Positions 18,493 to 26,727 of a DNA stretch of 64,000 nucleotides are shown piece after piece. Below the pieces are notes generated by a model. The model made no database searches. It was not told where the DNA came from and saw only the letters and a list, made by a program, of their open reading frames with translations. The DNA comes from Crocinitomicaceae bacterium (GTDB lineage Bacteria > Bacteroidota > Bacteroidia > Flavobacteriales_D > Crocinitomicaceae), in NCBI GenBank assembly GCA_029254025.1, contig JAQWYK010000034.1, positions 62,001 through 126,000 of the forward strand. Direction: 5' to 3'. Every line of letters starts with the position of its first letter. Positions within the stretch are counted from its first letter, which is position 1. Position numbers and translations under genes: made by a program.

Positions 18493-19089
18493 ATGAATCT
18501 AACTGGAATTATTTCCATCTCGGGAAAACCGGGACTTTTTAAAGTTGTAGCTCAAGGTAAGAACAACATCATTGTGGAATCTTTGATTGACGGAAAACGC
18601 TCTCCTGCATATTCTACGGATAGAATTTCGGCGTTAGAAGACATCAGTATTTATACAATTGAGGATGATTTCCCTTTGAAAGAAGTGTTCGCACTCATTT
18701 TTAAAAAAGAAAATGGTGGTGCAGCTCCTTCACACAAGGAAAGCTTAGCTACCCTAGAAGCGTATTTAAAAGACGTTCTTCCTACTTATGATAGTGAACG
18801 TGTTTATCCTTCTGATATGAAGAAAGTGTTTCAGTGGTACAACCTGCTTCACAAAGCTGACATTTTGAAATTAGAAGAAGAAGCTCCTGAAAAAGAGGGT
18901 GACACGCCTAAAAAAGAAGGTGATAAAGCACCGGCTAAAAAAGCGACTGCAACTAAAAAGGCTACAACTGCTAAATCTCCAGCGGCTAAAAAACCGGGGG
19001 CTCCAGCTGCAAAAAAGGCTTCAACAGCTGCAAAAGGTGGTGCCAAGAAATCATCTTCTGCGAAGACTGCCTCTGCGAAAAAAGGATAA
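18493..19089 (+). CDS. DUF5606-like protein with a histone-H1-like Ala/Lys tail
   Basis: 198 residues. The N-terminal 130 residues are a conserved Bacteroidota domain (DUF5606 by recognition: MNLTGIISISGKPGLF, then ALEDISIYT and MKKVFQWYN). The last 60 residues are almost only Ala, Lys, Thr, Ser and Pro, with repeated AAKKA/ATKKA units, like bacterial histone-H1-like proteins. Such a tail could bind DNA or RNA non-specifically. Function of the core is unknown. A strong terminator follows. Confidence 0.8.
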   Translation: MNLTGIISISGKPGLFKVVAQGKNNIIVESLIDGKRSPAYSTDRISALEDISIYTIEDDFPLKEVFALIFKKENGGAAPSHKESLATLEAYLKDVLPTYDSERVYPSDMKKVFQWYNLLHKADILKLEEEAPEKEGDTPKKEGDKAPAKKATATKKATTAKSPAAKKPGAPAAKKASTAAKGGAKKSSSAKTASAKKG

Positions 19090-19121
19090 ATCTCAGCACC
19101 TTTGTGCTTCACGAAATAGTC

Positions 19122-19159
19122 AAGCGCACTCTTCTGAACTAAGGGTGTGCTTTTTTTTT
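19122..19159 (+). terminator. Intrinsic terminator after the DUF5606-like gene
   Basis: A 12-bp stem (19122-19133 with 19141-19152, two G.T pairs, 7-nt loop) runs into nine Ts (19151-19159). A smaller 5-bp hairpin AGCAC/GTGCT lies just before it at 19095-19108. Confidence 0.8.
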
Positions 19160-19220
19160 GCACACGTTTAGAAACAAGGGTGCATTCCGTCTTCTAAAGT
19201 GAGATGAAATAAGGGAATAA

Positions 19221-19910
19221 TTACGGAGTAGAAAGACTCACGGGAAGGACCTTTCCGCGCATATAGTGGTGACTATTTCGCGTGAAGTCACAAATAAATT
19301 GCGCCATTTGTTGTGCCGTTAGTGGCGCCTCATATCCTGGAAATGCTTCTTCTAACATTTCCGTTTGAGCTGCACCAAGACACAAACAATTCATTGCTAT
19401 TTTCGTGTCTTTAAACTCTTCCGCAAAGAGCTCCGTAAAACTTACAACAGCCGCCTTAGAAGAAGAATACGCCGATAAGCCAGGGAACTTAACAGTCCCT
19501 TGAAACCCTCCCATAGTTGAAATGTTTACAATGTGTCCTCCAGCGGCTAACATTCTTGGAACTACCACTTGCGTGCATTCCATTACAGACATTGCATTGA
19601 CTTCATAGCATCCTCGAATATCCTTGGATGTCAATTCTAAAAATGGCTTATTTACGAGCATTCCTGCATTATTAATGACAAAGTCGATGTGCGGATAAGG
19701 AGAAAGAATTTCAGCCAATTCTTCTTTTCTTTTGGGAGAGGTCAAATCAAAACCGAACACATCCACATTAGGAGCGCTGAATGACTCTTTCATCGCTTTT
19801 ACATTTCGTGAAAGTGCAATGACACGAACTGAAGAATCTTGAGCGAAGTTAAGCACCAATTCTCGTCCTATACCTCTGCTCGCTCCTATGATTAAAACTG
19901 TTTTATTCAT
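19221..19910 (-). CDS. SDR family NAD(P)-dependent oxidoreductase
   Basis: A 229-residue short-chain dehydrogenase. Cofactor motif GASRGIG (8-14), structural NNAG, catalytic Ser in HIVNIST and YxxxK in SAYSSSKAA are all present. The specificity loop does not identify a substrate. Its start overlaps the stop of the upstream reductase gene by 8 bp, so it is translationally coupled to the two PaaE-type reductases. This suggests a shared redox pathway, perhaps on acyl or ring substrates; that is inference. Confidence 0.9.
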   Translation of the reverse strand: MNKTVLIIGASRGIGRELVLNFAQDSSVRVIALSRNVKAMKESFSAPNVDVFGFDLTSPKRKEELAEILSPYPHIDFVINNAGMLVNKPFLELTSKDIRGCYEVNAMSVMECTQVVVPRMLAAGGHIVNISTMGGFQGTVKFPGLSAYSSSKAAVVSFTELFAEEFKDTKIAMNCLCLGAAQTEMLEEAFPGYEAPLTAQQMAQFICDFTRNSHHYMRGKVLPVSLSTP

Positions 19911-20994
19911 CGTACGTAATTACTACTTTCTCACTCGCAGGATGCGCCTGACAGGTCAATACATAGCCTTCAGCAATTTCATTGTCCGTAAGCGACATGT
20001 TATTGTCCATGGTAGCTGCTCCCTCAACAATCTTCGCCTTGCACGTTGAACAAACTCCACCACGACATGAATAAGGCGCATCTATTCCATGCACATCTAG
20101 TTCATTTAAAATGGTATCGCCATCCGACGCCAATTCGAACGTCGTGTGCTCATCGTCTAAAATAATCGTTACTTCACTTACGCCATTAAAATCAGATAGA
20201 GCTGTTTTTTGAGTCGACTTCATGATCGTTGGCGCTGTAAATAATTCAAAATGTATTTTCTCTTCTGGAACGCCAAATGTCTGTAATGAGTTCTTCACCG
20301 TATAAATCATTTCTTCAGGGCCACACAGGTAGAATCCATCCGATTTCAACAATTCCAAATTTCCCTTAATGATTTGCGCTACATTTTCTTGGTCCAAGCG
20401 ACCTGACATGTAACCGTCTAACTTCTCCTGCGAAAGTAAATAGGTCGTTTGGATACCTTCATTGCGCAACTGTTCTAGCTCATCGTGGAAAATTATCCCA
20501 GAGGTTGACTTACTTCCATAAAACAGGTTCATTGACCCCTGTTTACCGATGGAAATTGCCTTAGCCATCGCCATAATTGGTGTAATACCGCTACCAGCTG
20601 CGAACGCTACATACGTACCTCCTATGTCATTCAATTTAAAATTCCCCGAAGGATATGCCAGCGTCACTTCATCTCCAATCTTCGCTTCGTTATTCATCCA
20701 GGTGGAAACGACGCCACCATCAACTTGTTTTACCGCAACTGCCAAAGGCTCATCGATACCACTGCATATGGAGTATGAGCGTCGCTCTTCCTTTCCATCA
20801 ATCACCATTGTCATTGTGAGGTATTGACCTGGAATAAATGTAAAGTTCTCTTTTTCTTCAGACGGAATGTCAAAAATTACTTTCACGGTGTCTTCTGTAA
20901 CTTTCACTACATCTTCTAGTTCTACCACACAAGAACTTTTCTTGACGCTATTAGATGACAGCTTCCCTCCGAATAATCTCTTAAAAAAACTCAT
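19903..20994 (-). CDS. PaaE-type flavin/2Fe-2S oxidoreductase, copy 1
   Basis: A 363-residue ferredoxin-reductase-like protein. An FAD-binding domain carries the flavin motif RRSYSICSG. The NAD(P) domain has GSGITPIMA and CGPEEMI. A C-terminal plant-type [2Fe-2S] ferredoxin domain has CRGGVCSTC and a distal Cys in LTCQAHP. This domain order is that of phenylacetyl-CoA epoxidase reductase (PaaE) and of electron donors to membrane desaturases. It is a tandem paralogue of the next gene, from which it is separated by 29 bp. No paaABCD is present, so the electron acceptor is unknown; the membrane desaturases at 28-30 kb are candidates only by inference. Confidence 0.88.
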   Translation of the reverse strand: MSFFKRLFGGKLSSNSVKKSSCVVELEDVVKVTEDTVKVIFDIPSEEKENFTFIPGQYLTMTMVIDGKEERRSYSICSGIDEPLAVAVKQVDGGVVSTWMNNEAKIGDEVTLAYPSGNFKLNDIGGTYVAFAAGSGITPIMAMAKAISIGKQGSMNLFYGSKSTSGIIFHDELEQLRNEGIQTTYLLSQEKLDGYMSGRLDQENVAQIIKGNLELLKSDGFYLCGPEEMIYTVKNSLQTFGVPEEKIHFELFTAPTIMKSTQKTALSDFNGVSEVTIILDDEHTTFELASDGDTILNELDVHGIDAPYSCRGGVCSTCKAKIVEGAATMDNNMSLTDNEIAEGYVLTCQAHPASEKVVITYDE

Positions 20995-21023
20995 AGTATA
21001 TTTTTAATTCAACCAGTTCATTC

Positions 21024-22103
21024 TTATTCATCAAAAGACACCACCAACTTATCGCTCGTAGGGTGTGCTTGACAGGTCAATATGTAGCCTGCCTCCACCT
21101 CATCTTTTTCTAACGCATAATTCACATCCATTCGCGCAGTACCTTCCAGTATCTTTGCTTTACATGTGCAACACACTCCTCCTTTACACGCAAAAGGGAG
21201 ATCGGCCCCCGCTTTGTAGCCAGCATCCAAAATTGAATCTCCGTCGGAATCTAGGGAAATTAACGTGTGTTCATCGTCGATAATAATCGTAACATTCGCA
21301 TTTACAAGTTGTTCATTTTCATGAGGCAATTCTACCGATTCCTTTTTTCCAGTAGTGGTTGGTGAGGTGAACAACTCATAGTGAATCGCTTCTTTCGGAA
21401 TACCATATCCCTCAAAAGCATCTGAAACCGCATGAATCATCTCCTCTGGTCCGCATACAAAGACTTCATCAATGGACTGTCCCTTCAGTAATGCGCTGTA
21501 AATTTTATCTATCTTCAGTTTATCTATTCTTCCTTTTTGAAGCGGATTTCCAATATTCTCACGGCTAAACACGTGAAACAAACGAAATGTATTCATGTGC
21601 TTATTTTTCAATGCGTCCAATTCTTCTTTAAAAATCACGGTATCTGTACCTTGATTTCCATAGATCAGTGTTACATCACTCAAAGGAGCTTCTTCGAGAA
21701 TAGTCTTTGTTAAAGACAACATTGGAGTAATCCCGCTACCTGCTGCAAAAAACACAAATGAATTATCCGTGGTTGCGTCTATAGGCGTTGTAAAATTCCC
21801 CATTGGCGTCATTACAGCTAATTGATTCCCTGCTCTTAACGTACGATTCGCATAGGTTGAAAAAACACCATTCGGTACTTCCTTTATTGCCACGCGCAAC
21901 TCACCATCATTTCTTCCAGAACAAATTGAATATGACCGACGCACATCCTCCCCATTCACCAAGGTACGCAACGTTAAATATTGCCCAGGTAAAAACTCGT
22001 AAACCTTTGATAAATCAGCAGGAATTTCAAAAGATACAGAGACAGCATTAGCCGTTTCGCGTCTGACTTCTTTTATCGTTAATTCATGAAAAGTAGGGTT
22101 CAT
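21024..22103 (-). CDS. PaaE-type flavin/2Fe-2S oxidoreductase, copy 2
   Basis: A 359-residue paralogue of the adjacent reductase with the same FAD (RRSYSICSGRNDG), NAD(P) (GSGITPML, CGPEEMI) and [2Fe-2S] (CKGGVCCTC, LTCQAHP) modules. It has one extra Cys in the cluster loop. It lacks the basic N-terminal stretch of copy 1. It is first in a three-gene operon with copy 1 and the SDR, read from the -7 box at 22126-22133. Confidence 0.88.
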   Translation of the reverse strand: MNPTFHELTIKEVRRETANAVSVSFEIPADLSKVYEFLPGQYLTLRTLVNGEDVRRSYSICSGRNDGELRVAIKEVPNGVFSTYANRTLRAGNQLAVMTPMGNFTTPIDATTDNSFVFFAAGSGITPMLSLTKTILEEAPLSDVTLIYGNQGTDTVIFKEELDALKNKHMNTFRLFHVFSRENIGNPLQKGRIDKLKIDKIYSALLKGQSIDEVFVCGPEEMIHAVSDAFEGYGIPKEAIHYELFTSPTTTGKKESVELPHENEQLVNANVTIIIDDEHTLISLDSDGDSILDAGYKAGADLPFACKGGVCCTCKAKILEGTARMDVNYALEKDEVEAGYILTCQAHPTSDKLVVSFDE

Positions 22104-22125
22104 AGCTATTCTATTTGATCGCTGA

Positions 22126-22133
22126 CAAATTTA
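22126..22133 (-). promoter_or_regulatory. TAnnTTTG -7 box for the reductase-SDR operon
   Basis: Minus-strand TAAATTTG, an exact -7 match, ends 22 bp before the ATG of the first reductase gene. I see no clear TTG 19 bp further upstream. Confidence 0.45.
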
Positions 22134-22262
22134 ACAACAATAATAGAAGTTGACCATGAAAATGGGTAATTTGTCTCAGAAAACATGAGATAAATCAGCC
22201 GAGTGAATACCTTCTTTTAAATTCGAGTAATGAGAAACGTTGTGCTGTTGAAAAGAACCCGT

Positions 22263-22484
22263 TTAGAACAAGATGACAGTCAATCCCAAAATAGCGTAGA
22301 CAGAAATTAAAAGGCAAACAATCAATTCAACCTGTGACGGATTTTTCCAAGAATTCGATTTATTCCTAGAAGTTATGCGGAAGGAAGATAACTCAGTATC
22401 AACATTGAGTATTGAATAATACTCCCTCGATTCTCCAATAAACATTAGATAGCGTTGATTGAACGATTTAGGTTGGAGATTCAA
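22263..22484 (-). CDS. Possible small tail-anchored protein
   Basis: 73 codons. The start overlaps the upstream membrane-protein gene by 17 bp. The first 50 residues are polar, and the last 22 (VELIVCLLISVYAILGLTVI type) form one hydrophobic helix at the very C-terminus. The position and tail-anchor shape make it plausible, but I recognise no family. It could be a chance ORF. Confidence 0.35.
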   Translation of the reverse strand: MNLQPKSFNQRYLMFIGESREYYSILNVDTELSSFRITSRNKSNSWKNPSQVELIVCLLISVYAILGLTVILF

Positions 22485-23043
22485 ACGATTGAGTTTTCTC
22501 CTTCATCATTAGGGTATAATGGATCAAACCAGTAATCAACATTACACCATAAAGGATTTTATCAAATAAAGAGATGTCCTCCAAAAAGTATTGAAAGCCA
22601 ATCATCAGAAACATACTTGTAAAGTGAACCATGAAACCACCAAAATAGAAAGAGGTGTAAAATCGTGACTTTCTGTAAAGCAACACGAGACCAATTAAAA
22701 TAACGATCCACACAAAAATAGAAAGGAAATAAAAGTCAGTTATGGCCTGAAGAAAATGTTCTCCATTAAATCCCAGTTCTCGACCTTTCCTGCGGAGTAT
22801 GGCCTTTACAGATAAGCCTTTGTTGTCGTATATCAATTGCGACATTTGCACCACACCGAAGCTAATCAGGTTCCATGCCATTAACAAAAACCAACTAATG
22901 AAATTAATGGTGTAAATCAACCGTGTAAATCCGTCCGGCTTCTTTTTTCCTAAAATAAAGCGGCGTATACGAATGAACAACGGAATGGCATCCTCTGGAG
23001 AAAGTTTATCCAATTTTTCTTTATCGATTCTTAATTTAGCCAT
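22468..23043 (-). CDS. Four-helix membrane protein of unknown function
   Basis: 191 residues with a basic, soluble N-terminus of about 40 residues. Hydrophobic helices lie at about 43-65, 100-122, 128-150 and 158-178. The C-terminal end is charged. No enzymatic motif is visible and I do not recognise the family. It stands between trmD and a possible small gene. Confidence 0.65.
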   Translation of the reverse strand: MAKLRIDKEKLDKLSPEDAIPLFIRIRRFILGKKKPDGFTRLIYTINFISWFLLMAWNLISFGVVQMSQLIYDNKGLSVKAILRRKGRELGFNGEHFLQAITDFYFLSIFVWIVILIGLVLLYRKSRFYTSFYFGGFMVHFTSMFLMIGFQYFLEDISLFDKILYGVMLITGLIHYTLMMKEKTQSFESPT

Positions 23044-23211
23044 TGCGTAAGCGAAAATAATCTTTTTTAGTTACAAGTCTGAAAGTCTAAAGTATCAAGC
23101 GTGATTCATTCTAATTTTAGGTTTTTGCGCTCCAATGTAAAAATTAACTGACACCCCTAATCCATGAACAAAACTGCTTTCCAACTTTCCAAATTTCGAC
23201 TTTTGGCTAAA

Positions 23212-23889
23212 TTATTCTCCCAATAAATCCGGACGGCGTTCTTTGGTACGTTTGTATGCTTCCTCTTCGCGATACGCCTCTATCAGTTTAAAATTTCCTG
23301 ACAACAATACATCGGGGACCTTATGCCCACGGAAATCTCTTGGCCGGGTATAAACGGGGGGAGACAATAAATTATCTTGAAAGCTATCAGTGAGTGCTGA
23401 CGTCTCATCATTTAACACACCGGGAATCAATCGAATGATACTATCGGCTAAAACCGCTGCGGCGAGCTCTCCTCCGCTCAAGACATACGAACCGATCGAA
23501 ATTTCCCGGGTGATAAAGAGTTCTCGTACACGCTCGTCGACGCCTTTGTAATGACCACATAAAATAATAATATTCTCCAACAAGCTCAATTGATTCGAAA
23601 GCCCTTGTTCCAGGATTTCACCATCCGGAGTCATGTAGATAATCTCATCATAGCTGCGTTCATCATGTAGCTTTTCGATACATGAGGCAATTGGCTCTAT
23701 AGACATCACCATTCCGGCTCCACCGCCGTATTGATAGTCATCTACATTCTTATGTTTATTGGTTGAGTAATCCCGCAGATTGTGCAGGTGCACCTCCACC
23801 AAACCTTTGTCCTGTGCACGCTTCAGAATAGAAGCCGCAAACGGACTTGTGAGTAACTCTGGTAAAACTGTGATGATATCAATCCGCAT
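23212..23889 (-). CDS. trmD: tRNA (guanine-N1-)-methyltransferase TrmD
   Basis: A 225-residue SPOUT methyltransferase that makes m1G37 in tRNA with S-adenosylmethionine. Diagnostic stretches: [13 protein letters not shown] at the start, [20 protein letters not shown] and [12 protein letters not shown] in the trefoil-knot SAM site. Length is normal. In many bacteria trmD sits with rpsP, rimM and rplS; here it stands alone. The -7 box lies only 4 bp before the ATG, so the mRNA is probably leaderless. Confidence 0.97.
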   Translation of the reverse strand: MRIDIITVLPELLTSPFAASILKRAQDKGLVEVHLHNLRDYSTNKHKNVDDYQYGGGAGMVMSIEPIASCIEKLHDERSYDEIIYMTPDGEILEQGLSNQLSLLENIIILCGHYKGVDERVRELFITREISIGSYVLSGGELAAAVLADSIIRLIPGVLNDETSALTDSFQDNLLSPPVYTRPRDFRGHKVPDVLLSGNFKLIEAYREEEAYKRTKERRPDLLGE

Positions 23890-23893
23890 AAGG

Positions 23894-23901
23894 CAAAGTT
23901 A
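23894..23901 (-). promoter_or_regulatory. TAnnTTTG -7 box directly before trmD
   Basis: Minus-strand TAACTTTG, an exact consensus match, with 4 bp between its G and the start codon. Transcription would begin at the ATG itself. Confidence 0.55.
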
Positions 23902-24019
23902 GGGAATTATTTCTTTGAAGTGAATACCGCTGACGATTCTTTGGTGGTGTTCTCTACTCCCAAGAGTTTTACAAAAGTACAGCGCTTATTGTTTGATTAC
24001 TCTTTAAAAATCCCTAAGT

Positions 24020-24277
24020 TTGAATTATCGGAGTAAATTAAAGTGCGATTTCTACATACCTAGTTCCAAAACAGTAATCGAATATAATGGGCTACAACAC
24101 TACGAACCTATTTCTGTATTTGGAGGTTTAAAAGGACTCCAAGAAACTCAAAAAAGAGATGTGTTAAAGTACGATTTCCTAGTAAAAAATAACATAAAAC
24201 TAATAGTTGTTCGCTACGATACGGATGATATTGAGCTCTATCTAAAAGAAAAACTTAATGTTGCTAACAACGGCTAA
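24020..24277 (+). pseudogene. C-terminal fragment of a Vsr/PD-(D/E)XK-like nuclease
   Basis: An open frame of 85 codons with no ATG (TTG start at best) and a stop five codons upstream. It encodes CDFYIP, then VIEYNGLQHYEPI, FGG, QKRDVLKYDFL and IKLIVVRYD. This series is the C-terminal nuclease core found in Vsr-like/homing-type endonucleases (Asp, Glu-x-x-G-x-x-H, Lys). The N-terminal DNA-binding part is absent, so it is probably a remnant. Its stop codon lies within the folded repeat that follows, giving the C-terminus NNG. Confidence 0.6.
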
Positions 24278-24388
24278 AAAGCATACGGGTATATGCTTCG
24301 TTTTATCAATTTTGTATTGAAAAACTATTCCTAACTTTAAACGAAATTCTTGGCAAAGAGTCCGCACGACTTCCTAGCCTCGACCGTT
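24268..24388. repeat. Folded intergenic element with palindromic arms (attC-like in outline)
   Basis: About 120 bp opening with AACAACGGCTA and closing with TAGCCTCGACCGTTA, so the ends pair (AACG/CGTT and GCTA/TAGC). Inside is a perfect 7-bp hairpin AAGCATA/TATGCTT (24279-24285 with 24292-24298). Further in is a CGTTT/AAACG pair (24299-24303 with 24339-24343) and a short AGTC/GACT stem in the right arm. A GTTAAAT at the right end fits the GTTRRRY core of integron recombination sites, but the left end does not match well. I recall similar elements after small accessory genes in other Bacteroidota; copy number cannot be checked here. Confidence 0.5.
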
Positions 24389-24406
24389 AAATAAAATAGA
24401 AACATT

Positions 24407-25030
24407 ATGAAAAAAATATTTACAACAATCATACTCGGTATTTTAATAAAAACAAGCGCTTCGGCTCAGTGCAGTTGCTATACAGTGGGAGGCCTTAATA
24501 TTGTTGGGCAAGACTTTATGGAATTGATAGTAAGTAATAGTTGTGACCAAAATGTCTACCTAAACCTTTATGTTATCTCTACATTATTACCGTTAGATAC
24601 TTTAGGTAGACAGGAGCTGGAGAATGCCTTTTTTCCTCCAAATAATACACCCTTTTCTCAAATTTTAAATACTGAATTAACAACCGCCCCTGCTTTTGGG
24701 ACATATAGAGTAAGTATAACCAATGGCACGTTGGTATGTGATTCAATTCAATTTTCATTTCCGCTAAGTCTTACTGAAGTTAATCACAGTAAAGACAATC
24801 TCTTTAGTCCTAATCCTTTTTCTGAGCAAACTATTTTATTGTTCAATGCACCAATGAAAAATGCCAGATTGACTATCTACAGCTCGAATGGACAGATGGT
24901 TCGGCAAATTGAAAATATTTACGGTGAAAAAGTTATACTAAATCGTGAACATTTGCTAAGTGGTATCTATTTTGTTTCTTTGATAGAAGATAATCGATTA
25001 ATAATTAGCGGTAAATTAATGATTGATTAG
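24407..25030 (+). CDS. Small secreted protein with T9SS type A sorting tail
   Basis: 207 residues. The signal peptide is 1-20 (ending SASAQ). A short beta-rich, Cys-containing N-domain (C22, C24, C46) shows no known family. The last 75 residues are a T9SS type A tail: NLFSPNPFSEQTILLF, LTIYSSNGQMVRQI, then LLSGIYFVSLI. The gene is more AT-rich than its flanks and directly follows the folded element, which suggests an accessory cassette. Confidence 0.75.
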   Translation: MKKIFTTIILGILIKTSASAQCSCYTVGGLNIVGQDFMELIVSNSCDQNVYLNLYVISTLLPLDTLGRQELENAFFPPNNTPFSQILNTELTTAPAFGTYRVSITNGTLVCDSIQFSFPLSLTEVNHSKDNLFSPNPFSEQTILLFNAPMKNARLTIYSSNGQMVRQIENIYGEKVILNREHLLSGIYFVSLIEDNRLIISGKLMID

Positions 25031-25363
25031 AATCCTAAAATTTTCCAACAATTTATAAGTGGTATTAGAACAATGGCTTATAATTTCTATCAAAATTTGA
25101 GTTTAATGCTTCTATAAGTTACATCGGTTCTTAAAAGTTTTTACTGAGTTCCCTAAAAGGTAAATACGGATTAATTCTAAAGAGAGAAAACACCAATGCT
25201 TAAGCTCATGAAAACATTGAATTTTGCACTAAACTTATACGGTGATGATTTTACCTACTCCATCAAAATTCCTTCAAATCACATGCAACTTTTCCAATGG
25301 CTTTAATCAAATTTAATTTTTCCTTTCAGTTGAAAGAGAAGAAGAGGTTGAGTCAATTAAATT
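25031..25363. other. Gene-free AT-rich stretch
   Basis: About 330 bp. A 32-codon ORF at 25208-25306 has no recognisable product. No terminator, promoter box or repeat stands out. Confidence 0.4.
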
Positions 25364-26689
25364 CTATTTATTAATTCGCTTATAGGCCTCATAAACAACC
25401 AAACCAGCTGCTAATAATATTAAACCATAAAGAGCAGGCTCATTTCCTGAAGATAGTACCACTATTAAAAATCCGATTACAGCTGCCCCGAAAATTAACG
25501 GTAGGACTGGATAGAGCGGCAGTCGAAATACATACTTGTCTTTTGAAATAACCGACCGGAATTTAAACACAGCTAATCCTGCCATGAGCAAGAAAATCCA
25601 TTCTAGGAAGGTGACGTAATTGATTAAATCGTTGAAGGTCCCCCAGAAAATCACCAGCACAATCGACCACGCAGACTGAAGGATAATAGCGTTTGCCGGA
25701 GTATCAAACTGCTTATGGCGCCTAGCCAAGAACTTAAAAAAGACCTCGTCTTTTGCCATGGCATAATAGATTCTCGGAGCCGACATCGTAAAGATGAAGG
25801 CAGAACCAAAGGTCGAAATCACAATTAATAAGGAAATCCAAAATCCACCCGACGAAGAGAACGAACTTACTGCATCATAGGCTGCTTTCTTACTTACAGC
25901 TAATTCTGAAACACCTAAGAGGTGGATAAATGTGTAATTCACAAAAACATAGAGCAAGGTAACCACGAGAATACCGCTAATCATGGCACTGGGAACGGAC
26001 TTCTTGGGGTTGCGGGCATCACCTGCTAAAAAAGTAGCATGTTGGAAACCACCAAATGACCATAAAATGGGAATCATGGAAAGTGCGATTCCCGTCCAAA
26101 TAGATTTCGGAGTAGATGCAACAGTAGTTACTTCAGTTGACTCCCCCACAATTTGGGCACTGTAATAAACCCCGATTACAACAAGCAGAATGATTCCAAG
26201 GATTTTAACGACAGCCAAAATATTGTTAAAGATCTCCCCGACTTTAATACCGAGGGAGTGGATAATCGTATTAAAAACAATAATGCCAATGGTCAGCGCT
26301 AGAATTCCATTTTCGGTCAGTGCGCCTCCGAGTAATTCATTCGCGTAAGTGGAACACGCAAATGCGATGGCAGCGATAGATCCTGAAGTAATCACTGTTA
26401 ATACACTCCAGCCATATAAAAACGCGAAGCGCTTCCCGAAAGCTTCTTTGAGGTAAACATACACTCCACCAGCGCCTGGGAAGAGTCCTGCTAATTCGGA
26501 ATACGTTAATGCTCCTGCCAAGACAATTCCTCCACCAATTAACCAGGCTAAAATAATGTACGCTTCACTACCAATGAATTCAGCTGCAGCTTGTGGCGTC
26601 AAAAAAATACCCGAACCAATACACGCTCCAACAACCACCATGGCAAGTCCGAATGGAGAGATTTTTTGCTTGGACACTGTGTTTTTCAT
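25364..26689 (-). CDS. APC family amino acid permease
   Basis: A 441-residue transporter with about 12 membrane helices. The opening ISPFGLAMVVVGACIGSGIF carries the GSGIF helix-break motif of APC-superfamily substrate sites. FPGAGGVYVYLKEAFG is also characteristic. It is an inner-membrane importer or exchanger, and similar Bacteroidota proteins are annotated as amino acid permeases. The substrate cannot be read from sequence. It is divergently transcribed from the radical SAM gene. Confidence 0.9.
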   Translation of the reverse strand: MKNTVSKQKISPFGLAMVVVGACIGSGIFLTPQAAAEFIGSEAYIILAWLIGGGIVLAGALTYSELAGLFPGAGGVYVYLKEAFGKRFAFLYGWSVLTVITSGSIAAIAFACSTYANELLGGALTENGILALTIGIIVFNTIIHSLGIKVGEIFNNILAVVKILGIILLVVIGVYYSAQIVGESTEVTTVASTPKSIWTGIALSMIPILWSFGGFQHATFLAGDARNPKKSVPSAMISGILVVTLLYVFVNYTFIHLLGVSELAVSKKAAYDAVSSFSSSGGFWISLLIVISTFGSAFIFTMSAPRIYYAMAKDEVFFKFLARRHKQFDTPANAIILQSAWSIVLVIFWGTFNDLINYVTFLEWIFLLMAGLAVFKFRSVISKDKYVFRLPLYPVLPLIFGAAVIGFLIVVLSSGNEPALYGLILLAAGLVVYEAYKRINK

Positions 26690-26714
26690 ACAACGAATGT
26701 AGTGAATAAATGAT

Positions 26715-26722
26715 TACCTTTA
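26715..26722 (+). promoter_or_regulatory. -7-like box for the radical SAM gene
   Basis: TACCTTTA (7 of 8 to TAnnTTTG) lies 5 bp before ATG 26728. The alternative ATG at 26710 would lie upstream of this box, which favours the later start. Confidence 0.4.
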
Positions 26723-26727
26723 GCAAC

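Noticed and set aside
18849-19163. Antisense ORF over the DUF5606-like tail
   Set aside because: It mirrors the Ala/Lys repeat and overlaps the terminator; a shadow of low-complexity coding sequence.
23095-23211. 38-codon in-frame extension after the trmD stop, looking protein-like
   Set aside because: TrmD has its normal length at the existing stop, so the open frame is probably chance or an old remnant.
24268-24388. A true integron attC site
   Set aside because: Only the right end fits the GTTRRRY core; the left arm lacks a good RYYYAAC box, the spacers between the boxes are unequal, and no integrase gene is in view.
25208-25306. 32-codon ORF beginning MKTLNFALNL
   Set aside because: No ribosome-binding or promoter signal, no recognisable similarity and too short to support.
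26710-26727. Earlier ATG for the radical SAM protein
   Set aside because: It lies before the probable -7 box, so it would not be in the transcript.
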